The position numbers were made by a program, and so were the translations under genes. Positions 26,328 through 39,443 of a DNA stretch of 64,000 nucleotides are shown one piece after another (within the stretch, counting starts at the first letter, position 1; each line of letters opens with the position of its first letter). The DNA is taken from NCBI GenBank assembly GCA_027704905.1, contig CM051005.1:32543391-32607390 (forward strand), read 5' to 3'. A model generated the notes under the pieces. The model made no database searches, had not been told where the DNA came from, and was given only the letters and a program-made list of their open reading frames with translations. Origin of the DNA: Muraenolepis orangiensis (taxonomy: Eukaryota; Chordata; Actinopteri; Gadiformes; Muraenolepididae).

Positions 26328-26360
<33 letters not shown>

Positions 26361-26639
26361 TAAAACTGAATATGAATACTGTATGGTTGTATATTTTTTA
26401 TGGTGGCAATGATAATGATCACTGGTTAAATAACTAAATGAAAGTTTGAATTCTTGATTCTTTCTATCACGTTTTGTTAAAATAAAGTGACAAGATTGTC
26501 TCATTGTTTGGATCAAAGGTTGGTGTCCTTCAGAGTTCAATGTGACTAAGATACCACTTGTTAAGGTTTATCAAGTTTAAATATAATCTAAAGATATAGG
26601 CTTTTTTTCCAAATAGAATTGGCCACCTTGGGTGGTACC
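25941..26639. other. Spacer with exon-like minus segment and (GAT)n
   Basis: On the minus strand 26,090-26,250 reads SGHFDSLTRQKQCEAYMLGL then AGHKFQGPPSADSIDHWMNG. It looks protein-like, possibly a transposon remnant, but I do not recognise it. (GAT)n at 26,325-26,360. Confidence 0.35.
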
Positions 26640-26744
26640 AATAGGCCTATATCACGGCACAGTTGAAAGCCGGAAGTACCCGTTAAAAATCGCTGAAGCA
26701 GTGTGTCCCAAGTTCCGGTTAATGCATCCACCTTGGCATTCACC

Positions 26745-26936
26745 ATGGAGGACAGTTATCACTGGACAACATCGCTGCATAACCTTCCAAAAGTCGGTCC
26801 AGACGATGTGGTTCGACTAGTGAATGAACACTTCACTACAGTGAAGAAGTCTAAATCTGAATCATACAATTCCCGACATTGTGTCTTGTGGCTCTATATG
26901 GATATATCGCCATATAACAAAGGCAATTTTGTGTAG
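26745..26936 (+). pseudogene. Inward transposon ORF start (MEDSYHW)
   Basis: Starts MEDSYHWTTSLHNLPKVGP followed by DDVVRLVNEHFTTVKKSK, then degenerates to a stop after 63 codons. The opposite copy (minus strand from 34,215) reads MEDSYRWITSLHNLPKVGP, so the coding start is conserved in two copies while its downstream part is lost. Similar short starts occur in fish transposon proteins with SWIM/YqaJ-like domains, but I cannot assign it firmly. Confidence 0.5.
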
Positions 26937-27272
26937 GAGCAGAGGTATGCCTATGTATTTAATATAGGTGATTTATTTGATGGATTTTGATTATTTCAAT
27001 GTACCTTTTCATTTACGTGTTAATATGTAGTGTGCAGCTGTATATTTTGTAAAAGGGAATGCCTGTTATTCTTGTGAATATGAGTTGTCTTAAAATAAAA
27101 GTGCTTGTGACATACTTGAGCATTGAGTTAAAACCGAATTTGTATAAAATACCTATAGATAGATAGATAGAGATATGTATATATCTATATATATATATCT
27201 ATCTATCTATATACCGATATATATATATATAGCAGCCTAAAAATACCGGGTTTTGGTCCGTATCGCCCAGCC

Positions 27273-27566
27273 CTACTTGGGACCAGTGCTTTTAATCATA
27301 CACATACCCGACATTATTAGCCTATTCCGCCCACTTTTCGAGACGCATATGCTCTCCTTGTCAAAGTGCAAACTGCAGACATACGCGCTACCCCTGAGAA
27401 CATGAAACCAGGGACCTTCATCCTCCTTATCAGCCTCACACAAGACTTGCGGAGGAGTTTGTCTTTGGGTGATGGTGTAAACTGAGGTAGGGCTGTCTGT
27501 GTTTAGACGTTGAGCAGCCGGTACACTACAATAACAGAGAGGAGAGGAGGGGACACAGTTTGTCAC
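27273..27566 (-). pseudogene. THAP-like zinc-finger fragment
   Basis: The minus-strand frame contains DKEDEGPWFHVLRGSAYVCS followed by LHFDKESICVSKSGRNRLI. The arrangement GPWF...VCSLHF...SKSGRN matches the second half of THAP DNA-binding domains (conserved Trp, then the C..H zinc ligands). The first pair of zinc cysteines is partly recognisable in LCYCSVPAAQR. The copy at 33,312-33,629 (plus) has the same block. No catalytic domain remains. Confidence 0.6.
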
Positions 27567-27650
27567 GTATCTGGGGTAACTACCGGATGTAAGAGTACAC
27601 TGCTCGGCGATTTTTAATGTTCCGGAAGCAGGACATGTGACATAGGCCTA

Positions 27651-28380
27651 TTAGTGAGAAATGCGGCCTGGGCCCATGTTGTACTGAAAGGCTCTTAATC
27701 ACCTCATGGTGGGATCATATGGGACCAGTATACATTCCCTCAATCATTAAGTGCTGTGAGTATTTCAGTTTGTTATTTGTGTCATTGATGTTCCTACATG
27801 TCACAATGCTCAAATAAAGACGTAGGTTTTAAGTAGGTTTTGGCCGGGGATGTCCCCAGCCTCAATTTGGCGTTGGGGGTATGTGGAGAGTGTGTGTGGT
27901 TGGTGGCTGGTTGAAGCAGCCTCACCTGCCTGAGTCGGACTGTTTGGCTGGTGAGGCTGCACACCTGTGGGTCCTTGTTAATCAAGGCTCACAGGTTAAA
28001 ACAGCCTCCACCACCACACACTAGAGGAAGAGCTCTAGCATGTTCCATCTGCTCTGTTCACCAGGACTCAAACGCAATAAACCGGATTCCTCATCACCCC
28101 GAGTCCTGGTCTTAGGGAGGAGCCCTCAAGCAGCCATGTTAATGGCTGGTGGCAGCGTCATCTGCTACACACCTGTAGACACACACAAAGGTGTATATTC
28201 AAAAATATATACATTATTATGAAGATTTTATTTAAGATTAAACAAATCCCAGACAATTTTGAAGACCCATGTCCCGTGACCTATCCCAGGGTCGGGACCC
28301 GGTGGTTGAGAACCACTGAACAACACACTATAACAGCTGTTTATCTTCCTCTTCAGTCAGACCAGAACGCGTTACAGAAC
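27651..28380. other. Spacer upstream of receptor copy 2
   Basis: CAATAAA at 28,075 followed by ggctggtggcagcg near 28,145 resembles the end of a gypsy LTR and a primer-binding site, but I could not fix ends. A clear hAT-type terminus (gggtcgggaccc, ggttgagaaccactg) lies at 28,290-28,318, 63 bases before the receptor start codon. Confidence 0.45.
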
Positions 28381-29028
28381 ATGATGTTCTCTGGTTCTCT
28401 CTGTCTACTCATTTATTGGTTCGTAGGCCTGCAAGGTAAAAACAAACTGCTTTTTACCATCTCTGATAGTCCTTTATGTGTTGATTCCGTTATTAGAAGT
28501 GATTTTTTTCGGTCTCTTTATGTGGAAAAAAGGGTGATATTTAGTAAACGTTATTTAAAGTAGGCTAATATTGTGTTGGTGTATCAGTCTGGAGAGCTGC
28601 ATACATAGATACAAACGTACACTTTGTGTAATTATTTTGTTCATTATTTGTTTCAGGGTCCACAAATAACAGCGTGTTTTTGCTGAAGGGAAATTATTTA
28701 TTCATGGAGATCAAAAACCTGAAACTCAAAGATGATCATCAGCTCACGTGGAAATTAAATACAAACACAGAAACACACATTCATAAGATATTCTCCCAAA
28801 TTGAATAATACAGAAAATTACTTTATAGGAAGGGCAGAGTTTTCGAAAGAAAATTATTCTTTACGATTCAAAAACGTGCACCACTCAAACCTGCTCTGAG
28901 GATGGAGGAGACCCAACAGAGGTGGAGGTCACCGACCTCTCGCTCCACCTCTACCTGTCCAATGGTTCAATGGTGATCTGTAACCACAGCAACGAAGTCA
29001 GCTGGTCTAAGGAGATGATGGAGATCAA

Positions 29029-29286
29029 TGGGCGGTAGTATAGCTCAGGAGGTAGAGCGGTCGCCTCACAACCGGAAGGTTGCTGGTTCGATCCCCGGCT
29101 CCTCCTAGCAAAAACTGTCAAGGTGTCCTTGAGGAAGACCCTAACTGCTCCCCGGGCGCTGTATGAATAGCTGCCCACTGCTCCTAATACTAGGATGGGT
29201 TAAATGCAGAGAACACGTTTCACTGTATGTCTTCATGTATGTGACCAATAAAGAGGATTCAATCCTCACCATTTGTTGTTGTTGTT
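29029..29286 (+). mobile_element. tRNA-derived SINE inside receptor 2 IgC2 exon
   Basis: A box tagctcaggaggtagagcgg, B box ggttcgatccc, tail gtatgtgaccaataaagagg and a (GTT)n end. Comparison with copies 1 and 3 (gagatcaaacctttgtg) places the insertion exactly within codons near the end of IgC2. Only the bases aa are possibly duplicated at the junction. It belongs to the same broad family as the SINE at 15,645. Confidence 0.9.
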
Positions 29287-30029
29287 AACCTTTGTGTCCA
29301 GAAGAAGCTGGTAAGATCAGAGAACATATTGATAATATGATGAGAATAGTAAATACAAACAACACCTGATTGACATGAGGTTCAGTGCATCGCTGGACAT
29401 CATGAATACAGATGTTAAGGATTCTCAAACACAGGTGACTTCATTGTTTGTATTAAAGCTGCTGTAGGTTTGAGAGTTGAGAGAGAGAAGTAAAGAGAGA
29501 GAGCAGAAAACACTAACTAGTCCTCTCCCTCTCTGCTCCCTCCCTCCCTACGTGGCTCCACCATTGAGAAGTGTTTCATTCACCTGTGATAAACAGGAAA
29601 GACACATTCCCTGAACCAATCAGAGAAGAGATGTCCTGATTGGTCAGAAATGCCAGAAAACCCGGGATCTTCCTATAATCTAAATGGTCTCATCCGGATG
29701 CCGATGCTGTCAACTCAAATCAGGCCATTTTAAATAATAGATATTGAATCTTACAGCATGTCTGATATATGTTAACATTTATAAAGCATCTCCTCTGTCA
29801 CTGAAGATAGACATCCCACATCTCAGCATTGAAGTGTACGGTAAAGTTGTTCTATGTTCCTGTTTTTTGTTTGTTGACAGGAATGCAGAACAATAAGGAA
29901 CATTTAAAGATCCCTGTTCTCTGTGGGTTGGTCTCACTGGTCTCACTGGTCTCACTGGGTTGTTATTCCAAGAGGAAAAACAGTAAGTCACACATTTGTC
30001 ACCAGTTTGAACAAAATCTGATGTTGCTA

Positions 30030-30030
30030 A

Positions 30031-30070
<40 letters not shown>

Positions 30071-30075
30071 TCAAA
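30030..30075 (+). repeat. (AAT)n in receptor 2 intron
   Basis: Trinucleotide array after the transmembrane exon; a shorter one lies at the same place in copy 3 (62,700-62,725). Confidence 0.9.
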
Positions 30076-30835
30076 TAAATCATATATATATACACTAATG
30101 AGGTGTTTCGCTACTGTTTTGGTACTTCAACAAAATAATGACCTCCATTTTGTTATTAGTATTTAGATTTTCCATTACTCTAAACAACAGCTTCTGCTTC
30201 CTGCAGCACATGTCGTAACATCAACAAACCAGTAGTGCCTGATTTAACACATCAAATATAAATCATTGTAATATAATATAAACCAAGTTAAACTAGGAAA
30301 GCATAGGCCAGCAGCATATTGCAGACTGCCGTCCCACAGCACGTAGAGGAAGGTTAACCAACGTCCTCATGACATCAGACTGGGACTGGCTTTATGTTCC
30401 CAGTCTGCTGTGAGGGGAGGGACCTCCAGTCTGCTGGGGGTCTCGCTTCAACCTTAACAGGAATTTCAACAAGACATCATAGCCACACAATTTAATATTG
30501 TATGTATGCATAAATGTCATTTAGTCTTTTTTTCATTGGACCACCTTATAGAAAACCCTGAAGTCCTTTCTCCCTGTGATGGTGACCAGGTAAGATGATT
30601 TCCTACACATTAAACCTCTATGAATATTTGGTTACCTTGAAATGTCAAACGCATATGTTAGACAACTATATCAATAAAATGGTAATTGGTACATGTTTAA
30701 TATATAAGATAACACAATAGATAGAACAATGTATTATTTTCTTTCCAGAGTCCAAACAATCCCTCCATCTACAGTCAGTTAAGCCCTGTTACTGAAGTTA
30801 TTTATGCTCAGGTTGACCAGCCCAGAAGTTCTTAG

Positions 30836-31009
30836 AAGGTTGCCGGTTCAATCCCTGCTCCAACTTGTCAAGTTGTCCATCGGTTGTGCATGTTTTCTGC
30901 TTTAGATGTTCTACTAACTGTTACACCGAGCCCTGGCAGCACCTCACCCCCACCCTCATCCACCTCCACGGGCTAAGGATTAAGTTCTTCATCAAATAGG
31001 AAACGCTCC
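30836..31009 (+). other. LINE C-terminal remnant leading into minisatellite
   Basis: After the SINE-like flank, 30,935-31,060 reads in broken frames like the C-terminal part of an L2-type ORF2 (IHLHGLRIKFFIK, ETLLLTSKSLHALTQ). The same segment is at 63,590-63,710 after copy 3. Confidence 0.5.
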
Positions 31010-33055
31010 TCCTCACCTCCAAGTCTCTCCATGCCCTCACCCAGACCTCCTCCACCCCTATACCCCTTCAGTACCTAACAGACCTCCTCCACCCCTATAC
31101 CCCTTCAGTACCTAACAGACCTCCTCCACCCCTATATCCCTTCAGTACCTAACAGACCTCCTCCACCCCTATACCCCTTCAGTACTTAACAGACCTCCTC
31201 CACCCCTATACCCTCAGTACCTAACATACCTCCTCCACCCCTATACCCCTTCAGTACTTAACAGACCTCCTCCACCCTATACCCCTTCAGTACTTAACAG
31301 ACCTCCTCCACCCCTATACCCCTTCAGTACCTAACAGACCTCCTCCACCCCTATACCCCTTCAGTACCTAACAGACCTCCTCCACCCCTATACCCCTTCA
31401 GTACCTAACAGACCTCCTCCACCCCTATACCCCTTCAGTACCTAACAGACCTCCTCCACCCCTATACCCCTTCAGTACCTAACAGACCTCCTCCACCCCT
31501 ATACCCCTTCAGTACTTAACAGACCTCCTCCACCCCTATACCCCTTCAGTACTTAACAGACCTCCTCCACCCCTATACCCCTTCAGTACCTAACAGACCT
31601 CCTCCACCCCTATACCCCTTCAGTACCTAACAGACCTCCTCCACCCTATACCCCTTCAGTACCTAACAGACCTCCTCCACCCCTATACCCCTTCAGTACC
31701 TAACAGACCTCCTCCACCCCTATACCCCTTCAGTACCTAACAGACCTCCTCCACCCCTATACCCCTTCAGTACTTAACAGACCTCCTCCACCCCTATACC
31801 CCTTCAGTACCTAACAGACCTCCTCCACCCCTATACCCCTTCAGTACCTAACATACCTCCTCCACCCCTATACCCCTTCAGTACCTAACAGACCTCCTCC
31901 ACCCCTTCAGTACCTAACAGACCTCCTCCACCCCTATACCCCTTCAGTACTTAACAGACCTCCTCCACCCCTATACCCCTTCAGTACCTAACAGACCTCC
32001 TCCACCCCTATACCCCTTCAGTACCTAACATACCTCCTCCACCCCTATACCCCTTCAGTACCTAACAGACCTCCTCCACCCCTATACCCCTTCAGTACCT
32101 AACAGACCTCCTCCACCCCTTCAGTACTTAACAGACCTCCTCCACCCCTATACCCCTTCAGTACTTAACAGACCTCCTCCACCCCTATACCCCTTCAGTA
32201 CTTAACAGACCTCCTCCACCCCTATACCCCTTCAGTACCTAACAGACCTCCTCCACCCCTTCAGTACTTAACAGACCTCCTCCACCCCTTCAGTACCTAA
32301 CAGACCTCCTCCACCCCTATACCCTTTCAGTACTTAACAGACCTCCTCCACCCCTTCAGTACCTAACAGACCTCCTCCACCCCTTCAGTACTTAACAGAC
32401 CTCCTCCACCCCTTCAGTACTTAACAGACCCCCTCCACCCCTTCAGTACTTAACAGACCTCCTCCACCCCTTCAGTACCTAACAGACCTCCTCCACCCCT
32501 TCAGTACCTAACAGACCTCCTCCACCCCTTCAGTACTTAACAGACCTCCTCCACCCCTTCAGTCCTTAACAGACCTCCTCCACCCCTTCAGTACTTAACA
32601 GACCTCCTCCACCCCTTCAGTACCTAACAGACCTCCTCCACCCCTTCAGTACTTAACAGACCCCCTCCACCCCTTCAGTACTTAACAGACCTCCTCCACC
32701 CCTTCAGTACCTAACAGACCTCCTCCACCCCTTCAGTACCTAACAGACCTCCTCCACCCCTTCAGTACTTAACAGACCTCCTCCACCCCTTCAGTCCTTA
32801 ACAGACCTCCTCCACCCCTTCAGTACTTAACAGACCTCCTCCACCCCTTCAGTACCTAACAGACCTCCTCCACCCCTTCAGTACTTAACAGACCTCCTCC
32901 ACCCCTTCAGTACTTAACAGACCTCCTCCACCCCTTCAGTACTTAACAGACTTCCTCCACCCCTTCAGTACTTAACAGACCTCCTCCACCCCTTCAGTAC
33001 CTAACAGACCTCCTCCACCCCTTCAGTACTTAACAGACCTCCTCCACCCCTATTC
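31010..33055 (+). repeat. 2-kb minisatellite, 37-bp and 29-bp units
   Basis: Long units (core cagtacctaacagacctcct then ccacccctatacccctt, 37 bases) fill the first part. From about 32,240 short 29-base units lacking the ctatacccc segment dominate. C/T transitions (acctaac/acttaac) make a second layer of variation. The unit encodes QYLTDLLHPYTPS when read in frame with the adjoining LINE remnant. Confidence 0.95.
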
Positions 33056-33212
33056 CAAATCAAGCTCCCTTCTTATACTCCTCTCTCCTGTCACTGGTTT
33101 CCAGAACTTTCCTGTTTGTCCAACCTGAGACTCTAGTGGAGTCCTCTGTGGTTCCCCTGAAGACCCTTTGGTCATCTCCCAAACGCTCTGGTGGCGCACA
33201 CACACACCTGTC
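33056..33212. other. Post-minisatellite LINE-like remnant
   Basis: Continues the LINE-like reading after the array (ttccaaatcaagctcccttc), then a short CA run. No gene. Confidence 0.4.
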
Positions 33213-34320
33213 GGCAATAGGCCTTTATCACACTTCCTGATTCCGGAGCCTTAAAAATCGCCGAGCAGTGTACTCTTTCTTCCGGTAGTTACCCCAGATA
33301 CGTGACAAACTGTGTCCCCTCCTCTCTGTTATTGTAGTGTACCGGCTGCTCAACGTCTAAACAGAGACAGCCTACCTCAGTTTACACCATTTACCCAAAG
33401 ACAAACTCCTCCGCAAGTCTTGTGTGAGGCTGATGAGGAGGATGAAGGTCCCTGGTTTCATGTTCTCAGGGGTAGCGCGTATGTCTGCAGTTTGCACTTT
33501 GACAAGGAGAGCATATACGTCTCGAAAAGTGGGTGGAATAGGCTAATAATATCGGGTATGTGTGTGATTAAAAGCACTGGTCCTGACCCCCACACACACT
33601 CCATCTCTCATCCGAATAGAGCCACATAATGTTGGGTATGTGTGTGATTTAAAGCACTGGTCCTGACCCCCACACACACTCCATCTCTCATCCGAATAGA
33701 GCCACATATTGTCGGGTATGTGTGTGATTAAAAGCACTGGTCCCAAGTAGGGCTGGGCGATACGGACCAAAACGCGGTATTTTTAGGCTGCATCGCGATA
33801 TACGATATATATCGGTATGTTATACAAATTCGGTTTTAACTCAATGCCACAAGCACTTTTATTTTAAGACAACTCATATTCACAAGAATAACAGCAATAA
33901 GGCATTCCCTTTTAGAAAATATACAGCTGCACACTACATATTAACACTTAAATGAAAAGGTACATTGAAATAATCAAAATCCATCAAATAAATAGCCTAT
34001 ATTAAATACATAGGCATACCTCTGCTCCTACACAAAATCGCCTTTGTTATATGCCGATATATCCAGATAGAGCCACAAGACACAATGTCGGGGAATTGTA
34101 TGATTCAGATTCAGACTTCTTCACTGTAGTGTTCATTCACTAGTTGAACCACATCGTCTGGACCGACTTTTGGAAGGTTATGCAGCGATGTTATCCAGCG
34201 ATAACTGTCCTCCATGGTGAATGCCAAGGTGAATGCATTAACCGGAACTTGGGATACACTGCTTCAGCGATTTTTAACGGGTACTTCCGATTTTCAAATC
34301 TAACGTGACATAGGCCTATT
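33213..34320 (-). mobile_element. THAP-type DNA transposon derivative, copy 2
   Basis: Inverse orientation to 26,640-27,650. The left end is AATAGGCCTTTATCAC and the right end ACATAGGCCTATT. The THAP-like block is at 33,312-33,560 (plus), and the MEDSY block starts at 34,215 on the minus strand. A segment of about 80 bases (tgtgattaaaagcactggtc) is repeated about 2.5 times at 33,555-33,745, a duplication specific to this copy. Confidence 0.6.
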
Positions 34321-34990
34321 CCCTCACTTGAGTAAATGTCATCGTGACAAGCACCATTGTTACTCTTGTGATCATTTATCCCCATCTGAAAGGTATGTTA
34401 CCGGTGAAGAAACACAACTAAAAGTGTTGAATTGTTCCTTAATATTCCCAGAATGCCCGCGAGAGTCTAGGGGAAATGTTATCAAGTTGTAGAGGAGTTT
34501 AACCGCGTTGTGAGGAACGGACAGGAGTGTGTGAGCGTTGTGTATTGGAGACAGGTACACAGAGAGGCTCGTGCCTCCATGTCACAGGAGGACTGTTTAG
34601 TGTACAGATGAATATGAGATCTTATTGTGTGAGTATGAATATGTCAACATGTCTATTTTGATAATGTAATGTGTTCAATGCACTTTAGTGAATTTACTGC
34701 AGTTTAGAAAGAACTTGTGACAGTTACAAGTCATGTAGTTTCATAAAGTTACACAGAATCATTCTAATAGTGTGATTATCAGAAAGTGTTTGTGTAAAAA
34801 GGGTATATTTTATACTTCAAAAGCAATCTCATGTTTGTGTGTTTTTGTACAATTTGAATTCAACAATGTGAATTGCTCTTTATGTATTTTTGATTGTTAT
34901 TTGATGCAAAACACTTGAGTAAATGTCATCGTGACGAAGCACCATTTTTACTCTTGTGATCATTTCTCCCCATCTGAAAGACAGGGATGT
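34321..34990. other. Spacer with 66-bp direct repeat
   Basis: The segment cacttgagtaaatgtcatcg...ccccatctgaaag occurs at about 34,325-34,391 and again at 34,913-34,980, flanking about 520 bases. The second copy adjoins unit 2. It may mark a recombination boundary of the duplication or a short element. No gene seen. Confidence 0.55.
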
Positions 34991-34997
34991 AACATAT

Positions 34998-35135
34998 GAT
35001 ATGTATATTGCTATGTATATTGCTATGTATATTGCTATGTATATTGATGTGTATATTGATGTGTATATTGATGTGTATATTGATATGTATATTGATATGT
35101 ATATTTATATTGATATGTATATTGATATGTATATT
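34998..35135 (+). repeat. 12-bp minisatellite, unit 2 copy
   Basis: Counterpart of the array at the window start, with different variant order (tatgtatattgc units first). Confidence 0.85.
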
Positions 35136-35257
35136 GCACACTGTGGGACTGTGAGAAAAGGTGTTTTGGATTTCTGTATGTATAACATGTGGAAATTGGA
35201 CAATAAAATTGAATGACTTTACCGCGGGTGACGTAAACATTTCCATGGTAACAGCCA

Positions 35258-35705
35258 GCTGTCGGTCACGATCCAACCCAGCTCCTCCCACTCCTAGTCC
35301 TGGATCTCCGCCGGCTTCCTGGATCCGCGATGTCACGACTCCGTTCCGAAATGCCACTCCGTGTTTTCCCTGTCAGCCGTTTCCTACTGAACTCACCTGT
35401 TGTCAATCCCACCTCATTCCAAGCTGTATTCCGTGTCTGTTGTCTAACTCCTTGCTGGATCATCACCCTGATTCTCAGAAAGCATCAGGTCTGTTGTCTA
35501 TTGATCCGCCGTGTTTGACCCTCGTCTGGGTAACGTTAAGTTGCCCTTTTGTACCTCTGCCTCAACCCTCTTACCTGTTACCGACCCCTTCTGGCCTTGA
35601 CCCCGTGTTGATGTGCCCGTCTGTCCCTCTGCCTTCGATGGGCTATCGACATTAAAGCACCTGTTCTACCTGCCGTCTGTTCCCTCTGCTTCTGGGTCCC
35701 ACCGA
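35258..35705 (+). mobile_element. 450-bp insert, unit 2 copy (possible solo LTR)
   Basis: Near-identical to 258-705, same junctions. Its presence in units 1 and 2 but not in the partial unit means insertion preceded the unit 1/unit 2 duplication. Confidence 0.45.
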
Positions 35706-35809
35706 CACCCGGCCATGAGAGGCCAGCTCCACCCGTCAGACCTTGATGTTTTATAGATCATTGGAGGCTGATGGTTGTTAAAGAGGTGGAGGAAGGAAGG
35801 TGCTCTGGG

Positions 35810-35990
35810 TGGAGCTTGTTGTAGTTTGGTGGTGGAGCTTGTTGTAGTTTGGTGGTGTAGTTTGGTGGTGTAGCTTGGTGTAGTTTGGTTGTGGAGCTTG
35901 TTGTAGTTTGGTGGTGTAGCTTGGTGTAGTTTGGTGGTGTAGCTTGGTGTAGTTTGGTGGTTTAGCTTGGTGTAGTTTGGTGGTGATGGG
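35810..35990 (+). repeat. GTAGTTTGG minisatellite, unit 2 copy
   Basis: Shorter version of 795-1,095. Confidence 0.85.
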
Positions 35991-37390
35991 GACGTTAGTG
36001 AGGTCATATGAGGGCATGTTAAACCCAGACACATCTGAAGCAGCATAAGGACAGTTAGTGTAACTAGTGAGCTATAACAGAGGAGGACTGAGCTGCTTAC
36101 AACCGTCTCTTCTTTGTCTTATCAGAAATAAATCAGCTCTTATTTAGAGATGACTGAAGTCTTACCTGGTGTCCTAAACCTTAGGAGAAGTAAGGAGCTA
36201 AATCATAGATCAATCTAAGACCAGTTTGATAAATGTTAAAGCCAATCAAGTTTTCATTTAGATCTTACTGCTATCTCAAGAGCTGGTCATTTCAGACTAA
36301 ATGAAGATCAGTGCAGTGACATAAATCATTGATCTTGAATTGGGATTGGGGTGAGACAAGAAGAAGTATATTTCTTAGAAGCTTTTTTTGTCCAAGAAAA
36401 TGGTCCAAATCTCAAACTGAACTTAAATTAAGCTCAGTTTAGGAGAAATGGACAAAGATAATATTATTTTAAATGTTCATTTTCTCTGGGAGAAGGCACT
36501 GATTAAAGCTTGCTATAATTCATATTGGTGTCTTTTTGAGATCTAGTTGTCCATTGGTGCCGTTGAAGCTGTTCTTCTTACATGTTACAGAGATGGTCTG
36601 ACCACAGAACTCCATAATGCATAGCCTGGTGGCTGGTGGGAATGACAGTTGTGTTCTTCACATGACATTATAGGCCTGCTATAAAGATAGGGTCACTATC
36701 AATGTTGACAGTCTGTTAATGGGTCATTTTAGCAGAATAGCCAAACATAATTTAAACAGATTGTGATCTGAGGGGAAAGAATTTTGAACAATTGCTTTTT
36801 AGAGATTACTCCATCAATGATGAAAATCGGAAAAATCTGAATTTAAGTTGTAAGCACAGTGCCTAGTTCTACCGAACAAACCTAACATTTAAATTGAATG
36901 AGATTTGAGGGATAATCGTTTTTTGTGTAAAGTATTTTTACCACTATTAAATACAAATAAGACATGATATCATATAGTAAAACCAGTAATGCATGTCAAT
37001 TACGTCAATTCTCTAATCGCTAGATCCTAATAGATCCTTACATGATGATAACCCGCCCCCCAAAACTCTGATTGGGTATTCACCAGCGCAGTGAGCTCTG
37101 CTGATTGGTTCAGAGCCTCTGGCTAGACCCGCCCTCAGGGAGGATGGTCCTCCCTTAGCGCCGTACACACATGTTAAACACCAGGACTCACCGGACGATG
37201 TTCCATTGCGGTAGGGGGCGCTGTTGGTACTTTGACACGGACAGGATTGATGTGCCCTTGAAGTGTTAAAATAGTCATATTATCAGTATTTTTATAGATG
37301 AATCTTACATTTATGTGGATTTATTTTCTCTTGCAAGTTTATTTTTCTCTAAAAATGTATGAAGGATGGTCCTCCCTTTTCTCAATGGAC
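35991..37390. other. Noncoding duplicated DNA
   Basis: Counterpart of 1,096-1,920 and 3,540-4,055. Positions 36,280-36,425 have no obvious counterpart in unit 1 but partly match 15,200-15,270. No gene seen. Confidence 0.65.
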
Positions 37391-37856
<466 letters not shown>

Positions 37857-38165
37857 CGTCAGGCAGGCGATACCTCAGTATCACGTGCCGTACAAATAGA
37901 CTCAGAGACAGCTTCCACAGTCAGGCCATCAGGCTGCTGAACAAGGGCGTATAGCATATAACAATGTAGATTTTATTACATTGGTTTATATATACATATT
38001 GCTCTTTTCTGTGCCGATATATTGCATTTTATAAATTGCATTTTTATTTTATATAGTTAACTTTATACTGTTCTTTTATACAATCTTCTTTTATTCTGTT
38101 ATTTTTATAACTGCTGTCTGTCGTCGGGTTTTCACATAAGATTTTCACTCACTGCTTTATACTAC
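37857..38165 (+). mobile_element. LINE 3' end fragment, unit 2 copy
   Basis: Counterpart of 4,787-5,145. Here it abuts the TA array directly because channel block A has been deleted. Confidence 0.65.

Positions 38166-39443
<1,278 letters not shown>

Larger units (their letters stand above)
26640..27650 (+). mobile_element. THAP-type DNA transposon derivative, copy 1
   Basis: Imperfect inverted ends: left AATAGGCCTATATCAC...CCGGAA...TTAAAAATCGCTGA; right, reverse-complemented, AATAGGCCTATGTCAC...TTCCGGAA...TTAAAAATCGCCGA. A short coding start points inward from each end (26,745-26,936 plus; 27,273-27,566 minus). The centre contains a fish-type 'agggctgggcgatac' MITE and a GATA microsatellite (about 27,150-27,285). 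The reverse-oriented relative is at 33,213-34,320. No convincing target duplication was seen. Confidence 0.6.
28381..30835 (+). pseudogene. SLAM/CD48-like receptor copy 2 (pseudogene)
   Basis: Exons: signal peptide 28,381-28,435 (as copy 1); IgV from 28,657, truncated; IgC2 remainder to 29,310; transmembrane 29,881-29,982; linker 30,552-30,589; tail 30,749-30,835. Three lesions: an in-frame TAA at 28,806-28,808 in IgV; a 284-base deletion fusing mid-IgV to mid-IgC2 at about 28,873-28,877, where both parental sites carry ACGT; and a SINE inside the IgC2 exon (29,029-29,286). The transmembrane and tail exons are intact, with SIYSQL and VIYAQV, both fitting the ITIM consensus. The Ig ectodomain is lost. 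The same 3' flank and minisatellite follow copy 3. Confidence 0.85.

Noticed and set aside
26343..26360. Acidic tail coding (GAT)n
   Set aside because: No upstream gene context; simple trinucleotide repeat.
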